A stretch of DNA of 64,000 bases from Rosa chinensis. Taxonomy: Eukaryota > Streptophyta > Magnoliopsida > Rosales > Rosaceae. Location: positions 43,938,384 to 44,002,383 of the forward strand of contig NC_037093.1 in assembly GCF_002994745.2 (NCBI RefSeq), given 5' to 3'. A program made the translations under genes and the position numbers. Within the stretch, counting starts at the first letter, position 1, and each line of letters opens with the position of its first letter. The notes under the pieces are model-generated. The model made no database searches. It had not been told where the DNA came from and was given only the letters and a program-made list of their open reading frames with translations. Below, in pieces: positions 1 to 10,811 of this stretch.

Positions 1-58
1 GATCTCAACTGATCCATCTCATGAGACAATTCCGGATTATGGGTCCGTCCTAGAAGAG

Positions 59-1872
59 ATGACGTTGGGGGACGCTCTAATGTCTGAACCCACTCCCGAG
101 AATAGAGAAATCTCGGTAAATTATGCATGCTTAAGTGAGATCTGGAATCAGAATGAGATTATCATCGATGATATATTTGTATTCGCAGTAGCTACAGAAA
201 TTATAAATAGCGATGACATCGAACCTCGCTCCGTTGATGAATGTCAACGTAGAGATGACTGGCCAAAATGGGAAGAAGCAATCCAGGTCGAATTAGATTC
301 CTTGACAAAGAGAAAGGTGTTTGGGCCTGTAGTTCCCACACCTCCCCATGTTAAACCTGTAGGATTTAAATGAGTATTTGTAAGGAAGCGTAATGAGAAA
401 AACGAGATTGTGAGATACAAGGCTCGTCTAGTGGCGCAAGGATTTTCTCAACGCTCTGGGATTGATTACGAGGAGACATATTCTCCCGTAATGGACGTCA
501 TAACGTTCCGCTACCTTATCAGTTTGGTAGTTTCCGAAAAACTGAGTATGCAGCTAATGGATGTGGTCACAGCTTATCTCTATGGGGATCTTGATACAGA
601 GATATATATGAAAGTTCCTGAAGGACTTAAGATACCCGGTGCAAATAGTTCTAGACCACGGAACACGCTCTCCATTCGTTTGAGGCGTTCACTTTATGGA
701 TTAAAACAATCCGGACGGATGTGGTATAACCGTCTAAGTGAATATTTGATCGGGATGGGATATGTAAACAATGAACTATGCCCATGCGTGTTTATTAAGA
801 AAACAAGTTCTGGATTTGTAATTGTGGCGGTCTATGTCGATGACATGAATCTGATTGGTACTCCTGAAGAGATCAAAGAAACCGCAAAGCACCTGAAGTC
901 TGAATTTGAGATGAAAGATCTTAGGAGAACGAATTACTGCCTTGGCCTGGAGCTCGAGCACCGTGCTGATGGCATTCTGCTTCATCAATCAAACTACATC
1001 CAGAAGATGTTAAGACGTTTTAATGAGGATAAAGTAAAGCCCTCAAGCACTCCCATGGTTGCTCGAAGTCTAGATGCTAAGAGAGATCCGTTTCGTCCTG
1101 CAGATGATAACGAAGAGATATTGGCACCAGAAGTCCCATATCTAAGTGCAATAGGCGCATTATTGTACTTGGCTCAATGCACTAGACCAGACATTTCATT
1201 CTCTGTGAACTTGTTAGCTAGATATAGCTCTGCGCCAACACGCCGCCACTGGAATGGCATAAAAGACATTTTTCGCTACCTTAGAGGTACGACCGATATG
1301 GGTTTATTCTATCCCTATGCATCAAGAAATGGACCAAACCCCCTTGATCCTCAGAATGATGCTCGCCTTGTTGGATATGCTGATGCAGGCTATCTATCAG
1401 ACCCGCACAAGGCGCGTTCCCAAACTGGTTATGTCTTTACTATTGGGAATACTGCAATTTCTTGGAGGTCTACAAAACAGACTCTTGTTGCTACCTCTTC
1501 GAATCATGCTGAGATTCTAGCTCTTCACGAAGCAATACGTGAATGTATATGGTTGAGAGCCATCACAAAGCATGTTCGAAGCACGTGTGGACTGTATTCC
1601 ACTACTGATGAACCAACCACTATCCACGAAGATAATGCTGCTTGTATTGAACAAATGAAGACGGGTTTCATCAAAGGAGACAACACCAAACATATTGCAC
1701 CGAAGTTCTTCTTCAATTAGCAGCAACAAGAGCATCAGAAGATTGAAGTCAAACAGATTCGATCTGAAGGCAATCGTGCAGACCTCTTTACCAAGTCACT
1801 ACCAAAGTCTACATTCCAGAAGCATGTTCAAGGTATTGGACTACGTAAACTATCTGAATTACCTAGCATGTA
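59..1872 (+). pseudogene. copia pol fragment: reverse transcriptase and RNase H
   Basis: One reading frame runs from the integrase hinge through reverse transcriptase to RNase H, with two in-frame stops. TGA at 371-373 replaces a Trp codon of the conserved RT start, and TAG at 1718-1720 replaces a Gln codon in the stretch after PKFFFN. Visible landmarks are the RT start (RYKARLVAQGFSQ), the YVDD catalytic motif (about 834-845), the LYGLKQSGRMWY segment, the YLSAIGALLYLA block and the RNase H region with SNHAEI and EDNAACIEQ. The frame ends with LRKLSELPSM at 1872. Apart from the two stops the copy is little decayed, which suggests a fairly recent insertion. Confidence 0.92.
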
Positions 1873-2378
1873 ATTTTCAGGGGGAGTCGAAATCAGGGGG
1901 AGTATCTTGAAGCATACCCACTTGACCATCGTGTACTCTTTTCGTCCTTCGTCCAGGGTTATTTTTGTCCCACTGGGTTTTGTTACCTGGCAAGGTTTTG
2001 ACGAGGCACATCTCTGGCATGGTCACCCCACTTACTGCATCCTGAAGATGCTTTGATTTGACATACATGCATTTGCTCATCTTTTCCCTTCGACCACGGG
2101 TTTCTCCCACTGGGTTTACCAGGCAAGGTTTTGGTGTAGCAACTCTAATGCATACCTCTCGTAGACATACTATCTACTTATGATGCTGATAAGAAGACTT
2201 CACCTATCTCTGTTGTGATACGACTACTCCACATTCACGTGCGTTGTGCTCTTTTTCTCCTTCGACCAAGGTTGTTTTTCTCCCACAGGGTTTTTATTAC
2301 TTGGCAAGGTTTTTGACGAGGCAACTTAGAAGCGCTCAGCCTAGGCAACACTATTGACATGAAATATCCAAGGGGGAG
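1873..2378 (+). repeat. copia 3' untranslated region with three iterated motifs
   Basis: Between the pol stop and the LTR a motif occurs three times, near 1937-2010, 2088-2140 and 2251-2325. Each copy has a T/C-rich lead (cttcga..), then cccac(t/a)gggtttt, then ggcaaggttttgacgaggca. The same motif precedes the 3' LTR of two other copia copies in this window (14805-14885 and, inverted, 60020-60420). The polypurine tract follows. Confidence 0.75.
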
Positions 2379-2622
2379 TGTTGTAAATAGTTATGGCTAA
2401 TATCATGTAAATAGATGGAGAGTCATTATGCCTTTCACTATAGATTAGTGATTGATAGAATTGTGAATAGGAGTAATTGACGTTGCTATTAAACGTTGCC
2501 CATTTGTATACATCATGTACTCCTATATAAACCCCCTCATGGTGAGATGAATCGACACACCATATCTCCATGCGTCCAAACTCTCTCTTTTTCTGAAACA
2601 CTTTTGCTTTCATTTTATAACA
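2379..2622 (+). repeat. 3' LTR of copia element 1 (244 bp)
   Basis: It begins TGTTGTAAATAG directly after the polypurine tract and ends TTTATAACA. The ends form the short inverted repeat expected of an LTR, slightly decayed on the right; the inverted copy at 59726-59968 has the perfect form TGTTGTAAA/TTTACAACA. A TATA-like ctatataaac lies inside near 2523. Confidence 0.85.
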
Positions 2623-3011
2623 AGGCCCAGTTTATTTGGTTTCATGCGGTTTGTCTGCTTTTGGTTCTTAAAAGTCCACCCTCGTCAATACTTAGTAATA
2701 TCTCACCCATGAGTATTAGATTTGATATCGCTTTTCATCTTCTAGAATTATAAAAATAAATAAATAAAAGACGATCGAACAAGAAGAAAAGTGCAATATT
2801 ATTTACAAGAAGTCTGTGGTGTTTGCACCAAACATATATAAATGTGGAATATCATTCATGATCCAGAAATGTGTGTTTTGCTTCTCTCTTTGGCTAGATA
2901 TTATGCTTATATGTTTCATGTTTGTGTAATTTTCAACAACATGATTACAGCCTTTTATTTTCTATTATTGGGTTCAATCATACAACGATCACTTAACATA
3001 AATACTTAATC
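2623..3011. other. intergenic, between LTR and P450 3' end
   Basis: This is AT-rich sequence without a convincing reading frame. It probably includes the 3' untranslated region and polyadenylation signals of the minus-strand P450 that ends at 3012. I see no repeat structure. Confidence 0.6.
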
Positions 3012-5256
3012 TTAAACTGTCTTCCCTGAAAACTTGATGTGCATACCATCGCCAAATGCTAAAATAGGATTCCGAGCAACACGTGCTTCTTTGATTGTTG
3101 TCGAGCTGTGAAAGTTGACATAAATTCGATGATTAAGCTGAATTCAAAAACCTTGCTGTAACTTTTATCTTGAAGATGAGACATATGAAATTTACCTAAA
3201 CTTGGTGACAAATACATGCAGAAATGTGGCCAAGAACACTCTACTATACTCTGCTCCAGCACATTGCCTCAATCCTCCACCAAAAGGCATGAAGATCTTT
3301 GATGTAGCAAGTGAATCAAGGTCCTAATACATACAAAATCAAATTATCTGCTACTGAATTTTGTAATTGTCATTATCGCTCTAAGAAAATTAAGTGAAGT
3401 TATTTGGAGAGAAGGCAATGAGACTCAACCAAAAACACGCACCTTCCAACGCCATGGATTGAACTCGAGGGGATCCTTGAATGACTTGGGACTCAAGTAA
3501 AGAGCAGAGGGGACAACCATAATGGCCCAATCTTCCGGAATTGTATACCCTGCAAAGGATTTGCTTAATTAAACAATTTATTGACAAACTAAACTTCTTC
3601 AAGTCGATAGCAAAGGGTGTAAGCAAAGTGATAAGAGCATACCTTTTATTGTGACATCTTTCAAAGCCCTGCGTAACAAGCCAGGTGCAACATTTCCCAG
3701 CCTGAGAGTTTCGTTGATAACCTATGTTTACCAAAGACCAGTGAGTCATACGACTGAAATACTATTCTTCAAAGTGAACGAAAACATGCTTTAATAGCAG
3801 AGCTTACCTGAAGAGTGAAAGTCATGGATTTATATTCGTCCCATGTGAGTGGAGAATTCGGATTCTCTCTATTTTTGAGAATTGCATCATGCTCAGCCTT
3901 ATGATGAAAGATAATCAATTATTAATGTCTTAATCACAGGAGTTAGAACACTAAATTGAGTTTCAAATCAACCTTTTTTTTTTTACTTACAGTCAACTCT
4001 TGTAAGACTGAGGGATGTTGTTCCAGCAGACTAAAAGCTAAAGTCAACACAGCTGAAATGGACTCAAAGGTAGCAAATAAGCCCCCAAATATCAACAGGA
4101 CACCAAAATCCTCTGTCAAGAACTTCTCTTTCTCCATGTCATTGCATAATTGATCGATGAAATCTCCTCGGTGTGTCTCGGGTGAATTGCATCTCTCGTT
4201 TAGCATATCCCTTAGCATGGTTGTTACCTTCTTTTGGCCCTGAATGAATGAATACATAATATTCTAAATCTATTTGATCTCAATAATTGAAAGGAGAAAG
4301 TTCTGCAGCTTGTATGATTGTTGATGTTAAATATTACCTTCAAACACTTGTAGTATCCAGTACCAGGAATATTCAAAGGAAAGGACATAAGACCTTGAAT
4401 GACTTCAGCAAATTTCTCACTCAGGTTCTCAGTTGATTTTTCAGCATCATAACTGATCATCTGCTTTGCACTAAAATTCAAAACCATCTGCACCGGCAAG
4501 GAAAGATACGTACGTTACTTATGACAGTAAAAAGAATTCATGATAAACACTGTAATGAAATGATTATGTGGGCTTGTAACTTACAACTGAGGCAGCATAC
4601 TTCACTTCAACAGATGCCCTACTAGACCACGAATGAAGAGTTTTGTTGACGCAATCCTCCATTTGAGGGAGCAACTTTTCCTTGAGGTTCTCAGCACCGA
4701 AGTGTTTCATGAATGTGCTCCTTATGTACTTGTGGATGACGCCAGTTGCATTTGCCTTGGTATCGCCTACAAAGACTTTTGATATTGTATCCATGTACCA
4801 TAGTTCAACAGACTTGCCTTCTTGCTGAAATATGTAGTTATTGAACTCAGGATCAGCTGATATTACGACAGGTCTACCCGCCAAACTAGTCCGGAATATA
4901 GGCCCATATCTGCAAGGCAAAGAGAACAACACCTCTGTTAAACTAGATTCGGCATGCAACATAGTATCATCAGAATTAAGGATAAAAAATAAAACAGATG
5001 ACGCAATGGAAAAGATAACATTGTAAATTGATAGTCAAAAAATTGAATTTTACTTTTGAAGTCTCTTCTTAATGAACGGATGAACATCTAGGGAGTAGCT
5101 TGGAATGATCAAACTTAAGGTCTCTCCAATGAGAGGCAAGCCCATGGAACCAGGAGGCAGAACCCCATTGCATTTTGGGTTCCTCCATTTGGCTATCCAG
5201 TGAGTGATATATATCAGTAGCAGAGCTACTAAACTCAATCCCATAACATTCCACAT
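3012..5256 (-). CDS. cytochrome P450, CYP87 family-like
   Basis: Nine exons read in phase with GT/AG borders: 5256-5054, 4909-4585, 4487-4338, 4239-3991, 3897-3808, 3721-3643, 3549-3443, 3323-3196 and 3105-3012. They give 474 aa, the normal length. An N-terminal membrane anchor (MWNVMGLSLVALLLIYITHW) precedes the proline-rich hinge LPPGSMGLPLIGE. The I-helix is FGGLFATFES, the K-helix ExxR is ETLR in exon 6, FNPWRW stands in the PERF region, and the haem loop in exon 8 is FGGGLRQCAG with the Cys ligand. The order of these blocks and the internal sequence resemble CYP87A monooxygenases, which act on sterol- or triterpene-type substrates; the substrate here is unknown. The protein would sit in the ER membrane and need NADPH-P450 reductase. 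No frameshift or stop is seen, so it is probably functional. Exon 1 and the promoter have been tandemly copied upstream. Confidence 0.93.
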
Positions 5257-5869
5257 TCTAACTACTTCACTTTCTGCAAGTGTGTTAGTGTATGTGAAAT
5301 TGTTTCAGAACACAGAAAGGGTTCCATTCTATTTATACAAGTCGAAAATAATGCATACCCTTTCAACTCTCAAGTGCGAGTACGTACCGTAGCAGCAATG
5401 ATCAATTAGTGTCGACAAAATTCAAGAAGACTAGGATATAGAAAGATTAGAATCTGCAAAATATTCAAACTGCACCGTACACTACGTCAGCTACTACATC
5501 AGCTATCTGCTGTAATGTGAAGAAAAGTACTTGAATTGCACTAAACTACTAATGGCCGGCATTAAAACTTCGCAGAGAAACATGGCAGCCACTGTTGAAT
5601 ACTGCTCAATATTCGTGGGAAGACAACTTTCTGAGGCCTTGATGGCAGTCTTCCGGGACCTACTTCTTTATTGTGAAGAACTCTGGTTGAAGGATTCAAA
5701 ACAAGTTGACAATTGCAAGTTGTTCAGCGCCATCCTCGCAGCTCAATCATTCAATCTCGTTCATAATTAACTTGCACTAGATATTTGGATTACCAATCTT
5801 ACTTAGTTCAGCATATACGCACATGCGATGACCAGGAAAGTATTATATGAAGAAATGGTTTTGGTCAAA
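4986..5869. repeat. source block of a tandem duplication (P450 exon 1 + promoter)
   Basis: From intron 1 through exon 1, promoter and 5' flank to about 5869, this block recurs at 6873-7108 plus 15140-15806 with few differences. In the ancestral state the two copies were in direct tandem. The flank contains an open stretch at 5531-5770, also open in the copy at 15470-15685; I recognise no protein in it, and its conservation is explained by the recent duplication. Confidence 0.85.
5331..5337 (-). promoter_or_regulatory. TATA box of the P450 gene
   Basis: On the minus strand tataaat lies about 75 bp upstream of the P450 ATG, inside ttgtataaatagaatgg. That predicts a transcription start near 5300 and a leader of about 45 nt. 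The same box is preserved in the duplicated promoter near 15260. Confidence 0.6.
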
Positions 5870-5871
5870 TA

Positions 5872-5879
5872 TAAAATAA
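5872..5879. repeat. 8-bp target site duplication (TAAAATAA), left
   Basis: TAAAATAA directly precedes the transposon starting at 5880 and is repeated at 6873-6880 directly after it. The flanks are A/T-rich, so chance contributes, but the match is exact and abuts both inverted termini. Confidence 0.65.
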
Positions 5880-6872
5880 GAGTGGTTCTATTCAAACCTC
5901 CTAATTCGACATTTTGACCTCCAACGGCTGTTTTTGCCGCAAACTTCCTATTTTACCCTTTTTCCCCCTCTATTACATGTTCTTTGTTTTCCAAATTATC
6001 ATCCACTATTATTAACAAAAATAAAAACAACAACCCATAGGCTGGTGTGGTCGGAGAGTGGGTTTTTAGTCTTACCTGATCGGCTACACTAATTATTTTG
6101 TTCTTCTTCAAGTAGTTTGAAATTACTGGGTATAGTTGAAGTTGGACTTCCATGTTCCCATTCTTTCTAAGGTGACTACTGATGTTGGAATAGTTAATAA
6201 AAAGGGATTCTGATAACATCATAATGATAATTGCCCAACTGGGTGTTCGATGAATCTTCATGGTTTTGGGCTCAGATAAATGCCAAGTAAAGTTGGAGTC
6301 CTGTACCATGTTTATTTTTTGGCCTCCAACTCTCCTTTTGGGTTTGATGATTTACATGGAGTTTCATCTTCTCCTCAAACCTTTGTTTCCTACCGTGTTA
6401 ATAAGTTACGATTCCTTTTGCAGTCTAATCATGAACTGATGAATATCATATTGAATATTCTTCCTTTACTGGTAGATTATTCTTTGAATTTAAAGAATTT
6501 TTTCTTTTGGTTTTGTTTCTTCCCCGATTGTATGGATTATCAATTAAACTATTAAAGTACCCAAATTCAGATTTTTAAAATGAGACTACCACCTCTTCCT
6601 CTCCCCCTGTAGTTCTCTCTCTTTACTGAGAAGGGAGTTGATTCCGATTGGGTATAATAAAAAGTAGTTTTTTTTTTTAATATGTTGCTTTGCTATGGAG
6701 GGGATAGCAATATGAAGTTGTGGTCACTGCTGCTGGTCTGATCACAGATGGTGGGTTTTTTATTTTAATTATATTTTTTTAATATATGCATAAGGGTAAA
6801 ATGGAGTTTCAAGTTATACAAAAGTCTGAGGAGGTCCAAATGTCAAATGAGGAGGTATGAATAGAAGCACTC
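5880..6872. mobile_element. non-autonomous DNA transposon with about 43-bp TIRs (hAT-like by TSD)
   Basis: The left end gagtggttctattcaaacct and the right end read inverted (gagtgcttctattcatacct) pair for about 43 bp, continuing through gacattt and gacctcc. The 8-bp target duplication TAAAATAA suits the hAT class, although the long TIR is unusual for hAT. No transposase is recognisable in the 993 bp; the longest minus-strand reading frame (5953-6309) resembles nothing I know. The element sits exactly at the junction of the P450 tandem duplication, so it inserted after that duplication. Confidence 0.75.
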
Positions 6873-6937
6873 TAAAATAAAACAGATGACCAAATGGAAA
6901 AGATAACATTGTAAATTGATAGTCAAAAAATTGAATT

Positions 6938-7108
6938 TTAGTTTTCAAGTCTCTTCTTAATGGATGGATGAATATCTAGGGAGTAGCTTGGAATGATTAA
7001 ACTTAAGATCTCTCCAATGAGAGGCAAGCCCATGGATCCAGGAGGCAGAACCCTATTGCATTTTGGGTTCCTCCATTTGACTATCCAGTGAGTGATATAT
7101 ATCAGTAG
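6938..7108 (-). pseudogene. duplicated P450 exon 1, distal part
   Basis: The minus strand encodes the same anchor and hinge region as the intact P450 (PPGSMGLPLIGE, then LSLIIPSYSLD and IKKRL) with a few substitutions. The reading frame stops being P450 at 7108, where a copia element inserted; the first 41 bp of the exon, with the ATG at 15180, lie on the other side of that element at 15140-15180. No later P450 exons exist in this copy, so it was a partial duplicate even before the insertion. Confidence 0.9.
7104..7108. repeat. 5-bp target site duplication (AGTAG), left
   Basis: AGTAG lies directly before the TG of the 5' LTR and again directly after the CA of the 3' LTR (15140-15144). Joining the flanks at this point restores collinearity with the intact P450 exon 1 at 5216-5220, which confirms the insertion site. 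Confidence 0.95.
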
Positions 7109-7324
7109 TGTTGAAGAATTAATGTCGACTTTAGTGTGCCTTGTCAAATTAGAATTAGTTCTATAGTTGTAATAGGAGAGCTCTCCCGATTCAAGTTAGA
7201 ATAAGAATCCTTGTACTACAAAATTATGAACTCTGTAATCCCTATATATAGGGCTCCTATTATCAATGAATGAACACTACAATTTCTCTCTACAATCTTC
7301 TCTAAAATCTCTTATTCTAAAACA
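7109..7324 (+). repeat. 5' LTR of copia element 2 (216 bp)
   Basis: It starts TGTTGAAGAATT and ends ATTCTAAAACA. A TATA box (ctatatatag) lies near 7243. It resembles the 3' LTR closely, with scattered substitutions and a small indel near the start that would allow insertion dating. The sequence after it (cgttatcagcacgagcc) occupies the primer-binding position but is not the usual initiator-Met type. Confidence 0.92.
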
Positions 7325-8131
7325 CGTTATCAGCACGAGCCTTAACCCTATCCCTAAAAACCAAAAACGCTAAAAACAAAATCCCCCACCAAGAGCTGCC
7401 GCAAGCCCCTAGCCCAAGCTAGCCACACCGCTCACCGCAGCCCCTGCGCGCCCGTGCACCTGCTGCCTTCGCAACCCTCCCGTGCCCGTGGGCCTGCTGC
7501 TCTTGCAACATCTCTGTAAAGCAGCCAGCCCTTGCTAGTTTTCTGTCATATGCCTCCTCTGTCCTACCTAGAGCTGTCCTCGGCCTCCTCTGCGCCGCAC
7601 ACCTCTCTGCGCTGCCCTCACGCCGCACGCACCTCCTCACTTTCATACCATGTGTCACCAAGCCTACCAAGGCACCTCATCGACCCACATCGTCTCCAAA
7701 GTTCAAGCTTTCATGCTTTCAAGGTTTCAAGCTCTGATTAACCAAATAAGTATTTAAGATTAAAGTTCCCACTTTCCGCAATTTACTTTCTTCTTCTTTT
7801 TCTCAGGGACTTGCAATCTCCCTTCTTCTACATCCCACTTTTCTTATAACGTGGATTCGATTCTTTGAACAGCGGAATCATAGGGATTCACGCTATATAC
7901 GAACTAAGAGCATTCGTGATCTTCGGATAAAGAGCATCCGTAAGCATCGATTTATGACCATATATACATCATTGTTTCGATCTCATCCAAATATTCTTGG
8001 AAATTGATTTCTTGGTAGTATAGCTCGGAAATCTTATTTTTAGTTTTCGTGGAAGCATTGACTCCCAACCTAATTCATTCTTGTTTCAACTTTTCAGGAC
8101 GTAAAACTCGAACAAACTCGATTTTGTTCCA
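7325..8131 (+). other. copia element 2 leader, no gene
   Basis: This is the untranslated leader between the 5' LTR and gag. The part at 7380-7700 is unusually rich in C (repeated cctgctgcc and cctcct-like runs) compared with the AT-rich surroundings. Short open stretches in this C-rich part on either strand are compositional. Confidence 0.6.
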
Positions 8132-8487
8132 TTGGATTATGCAGGCAAAAGATACCTAATATGGCCTCAGGACGTTGAGCTCCACCTTATTGCCCATAAT
8201 TTATTGCACATAATCCAAGATCTTTATTCTAAAGGAACTGCTCCAGACCCTCAGTCTGAGATCAACAATTCTAGGGCACTTGCCCTGATGATGTGTACAT
8301 GGATAGGGACCTCCAATTTGAGTTCATGAATGAGGATAGTGCTATAAAGCTATGGCAAGCGCTTCGTGAACGTTATGGCAATGTTCGTGACTCCATCCTT
8401 CCAAATTTAAAAGCAGAATGGAATGATCTCCGCTTCTCTGACTTTGATACAGTCATGCAATTTTATTTGGAATCTCGCCGAAAAGTA
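8132..8487 (+). pseudogene. copia gag fragment (UBN2-type)
   Basis: The start of gag is readable, with an early segment (DVELHLIAHNLLHIIQDLYSKG) followed, after a frame change near 8290-8300, by LWQALRERYGNVRDSILPNL and the EWNDLRFSDFDTVMQF block typical of the UBN2 gag domain. It is cut at 8487 by a gypsy-type LTR. No zinc knuckle is recognisable on the far side, so gag is broken and partly lost. Confidence 0.8.
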
Positions 8488-10236
8488 TGATGTTTTTAAT
8501 ATGTATTTTCCCTCTTTTGGCTAAGTTATTCTCTTAAAATTACAAACTATAACATAGTTTCTGTTTTTAGGTCGGAAATAGAGAAAAGAGGTGAAAAAGA
8601 GCATAAACAAGCGTAAATGAAGGATAAAGCATTTTAGAAACTTTTCATTTTCATTTTAAGAAATATTTCCTATTTTGTTTTAGGGAACTTTTTTTCTTTG
8701 AACTTTCCTATTTCTGATTTTCTTGTTTTAAAAAGAGTCCATCCCATTGAAAACTCTTGAGTGATGAAACCAAGGAAACATAAAGGATAAGAAGACTTGC
8801 ATAAATCAGGAGGAATTCAAGGAGTTATCATTCACATAAATTCTTCTTGTTTCGTGGAGATAAATAGGGGAGTTTTTATTCAATATTTAACCTAATTATC
8901 TTATTTCATATTGATTATAGACTCTAATTAATTTATGATTTTCTTGATTATAGGAGTGCATTGTGTGCACAACTCTTGGAAGAAGAAATTAGTGCAATTC
9001 AAAGGAGAGGAATAAGTGATGTATCTAGTCACTATTCAAGAGAAAGAGAAGGAGCATTGCATGATTAACTCTAGAGATATCCAAGAAATATACCATCAGT
9101 CATTAAGGGGAAAAGAGATCAAAAAATTCAAGACTCTATCAAGAGAAAAACAAGGAAATTTGGAGGAGAAATCACATCTAGATGAATGGCCATGATTGCA
9201 TCACAAGAGATGAGGATTCCTCTATAAATAGAAGTCATTCTCAACACCAAGAGTATCACTTCCTAGTCAAAAACTAATTTGAAACTCTGCCCAATTCACT
9301 CCTTAAACCTCCATCACCTACAAGACCGTGACCATCATCCTTCCATCAATCTATGAAGTTCTTTGGCGCTGAGTCAAGGATGCTCCATCACCATAGCAGA
9401 GATGAGTTCATCACCTTGTTGCTAAGCCGCTAAGGAAAGCTTCAAAGTGTAACTATGACTCTACTTATAATTTTTGTTTCAGTTTTGTATGTTTGGATTT
9501 GCGAGCTGTGTAATTGGAGACATGAAATTTTCAAAATATTTTTATTAATATTTTTGAGATTTTCAGTTTATTGTTGAGTTAATTTCGAGAATTCTTTGAT
9601 GATGCATGTCACAATCTTGTGCCCTTTTACGTGTTTAGGTAATTTTCAGAGTTAGGTTAATAAGTTTGCATGCTAGAGAATCACGCTGAGTATTCTTGTG
9701 TGTTTGCTTAATTTGCCAAGAGTAATTATTATTTGTTAAGATGCTGAGTTAAACAAGTAGTAATTACTTTTAAAGAGTGGTAAAAATCATGCTTTAATGA
9801 TTAAACGATTCTGGAAATTACGTGTTAATTGCTATGTGTAATGGTTAATTTGCACGTGTGAGTTGATTTGAAGAACGGATCAGATAAATGGATTGGACCG
9901 TGACAGCTTTTCATTTGGGCTCTTATCGAGCATTTAAGATTGGCACGTTTTTGTAGCATGTTGAAATGAATTTTCTATTTTTACACTTAATAATTTCCGA
10001 GTGGTAGTGGTCTAGGTTATGGAAGTCGATCATTGTAGATACTTTTATTTGTTTTGTTTTTATTTTAAGTAGATTAGGAACCAAATTTCAAAACCTCCTA
10101 TTTTATTCTTTTATTTGTTAATTGACCTTTTTGTGTAGGTGTACCCTACAATCCCCAGACTGAACGATCTCTGCTTATCCTATACTGACAATTACATTTT
10201 GCAGGTTTAAATTGTGAGGCTATTTCAGCCGCATCA
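8488..10236 (+). mobile_element. probable Ty3-gypsy LTR (solo or truncated) inside copia gag
   Basis: A 1749-bp non-coding block begins TGATG and ends CATCA, the inverted ends used by many gypsy LTRs. It contains a TATA box (ctataaatag, 9222-9231) and, towards its end, the actgaacgat..ctgctta and attttgcaggttta segments that I associate with Tat/Athila-type LTR ends. No gypsy coding sequence or tRNA-Asp-like primer site follows. The 5-bp flanks (aagta and caccg) do not match, so it is either an old solo LTR or a deleted insertion. Confidence 0.6.
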
Positions 10237-10811
10237 CACCGGTCCTAGGGACCATGCACATTGCGCCAGTGCGCCTTAATTAAGGGAGAATCCTCTTCAT
10301 GGTGTCTATTTCTGATATGGAACGTCTAATCAATGGGCCTGAATTTGCAATGTACCTAAGAAGGTAGCCCCTTATCAAGACATTGATTTCAAGAAGACCT
10401 GAAATCTAGCGATGAAAATGCCGTGGATTTTATTTAGTATAGTCTTTTATTTTCTAAGAATTATGTAATGGCAAATATGCCTATCAATAAAATGACATTT
10501 TGTATTAACTCTTTCTCACTAGGCTCACCCAATATTAATTGTGATGTCTAGGAAAGGTTTGAACTGAGAGAACGATTTTAAAAGTGAGCACAGCTCCACC
10601 AAAATCTCGCCTTACCTTACCTAGTCACAATAAAATTGGAGTTATCAAACGAATTGAGTGACTATAATTTGTCTAAGTTTGATTTTTATTTTGGATTAGA
10701 TTTTGGTCAAGAAACTTTGATGTAATCATTGGCTATTATTAATAAAGTCTCGATTTATTTTGATTGAATGTCTTAGACATATTTTAATTTTGAACTTTAT
10801 TATTTTTCAGT
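10237..10811 (+). other. copia element 2 interior, decayed gag-pol spacer
   Basis: The block continues the copia interior between gag and protease. Short coding-like pieces appear (for example around 10300-10370, ISDMERLINGPEFAMYL) but stops are frequent. The rest is AT-rich sequence; I cannot assign it further. Confidence 0.5.

Larger units (their letters stand above)
1..2622 (+). mobile_element. Ty1-copia retrotransposon, 3' portion (element 1)
   Basis: The window opens inside a copia element. It contains the end of the integrase-RT hinge, reverse transcriptase, RNase H, a non-coding 3' region, a polypurine tract (agggggag, 2371-2378) and the 3' LTR. The 5' portion lies left of the window, so no target duplication can be tested. 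Pol carries nonsense codons, so this copy is not autonomous. An inverted relative lies at 59726-64000 with the same LTR ends and 3' region. Confidence 0.93.

Noticed and set aside
3390..3749. Minus-strand frame of 119 codons within the P450 locus
   Set aside because: It reads through introns and in the wrong frame relative to exons 6 and 7, which are defined by splice sites and P450 motifs.
5531..5770. Open frame kept in both copies of the P450 promoter duplication
   Set aside because: No known domain on either strand; similarity between copies is explained by recent duplication, so it is not evidence of coding.
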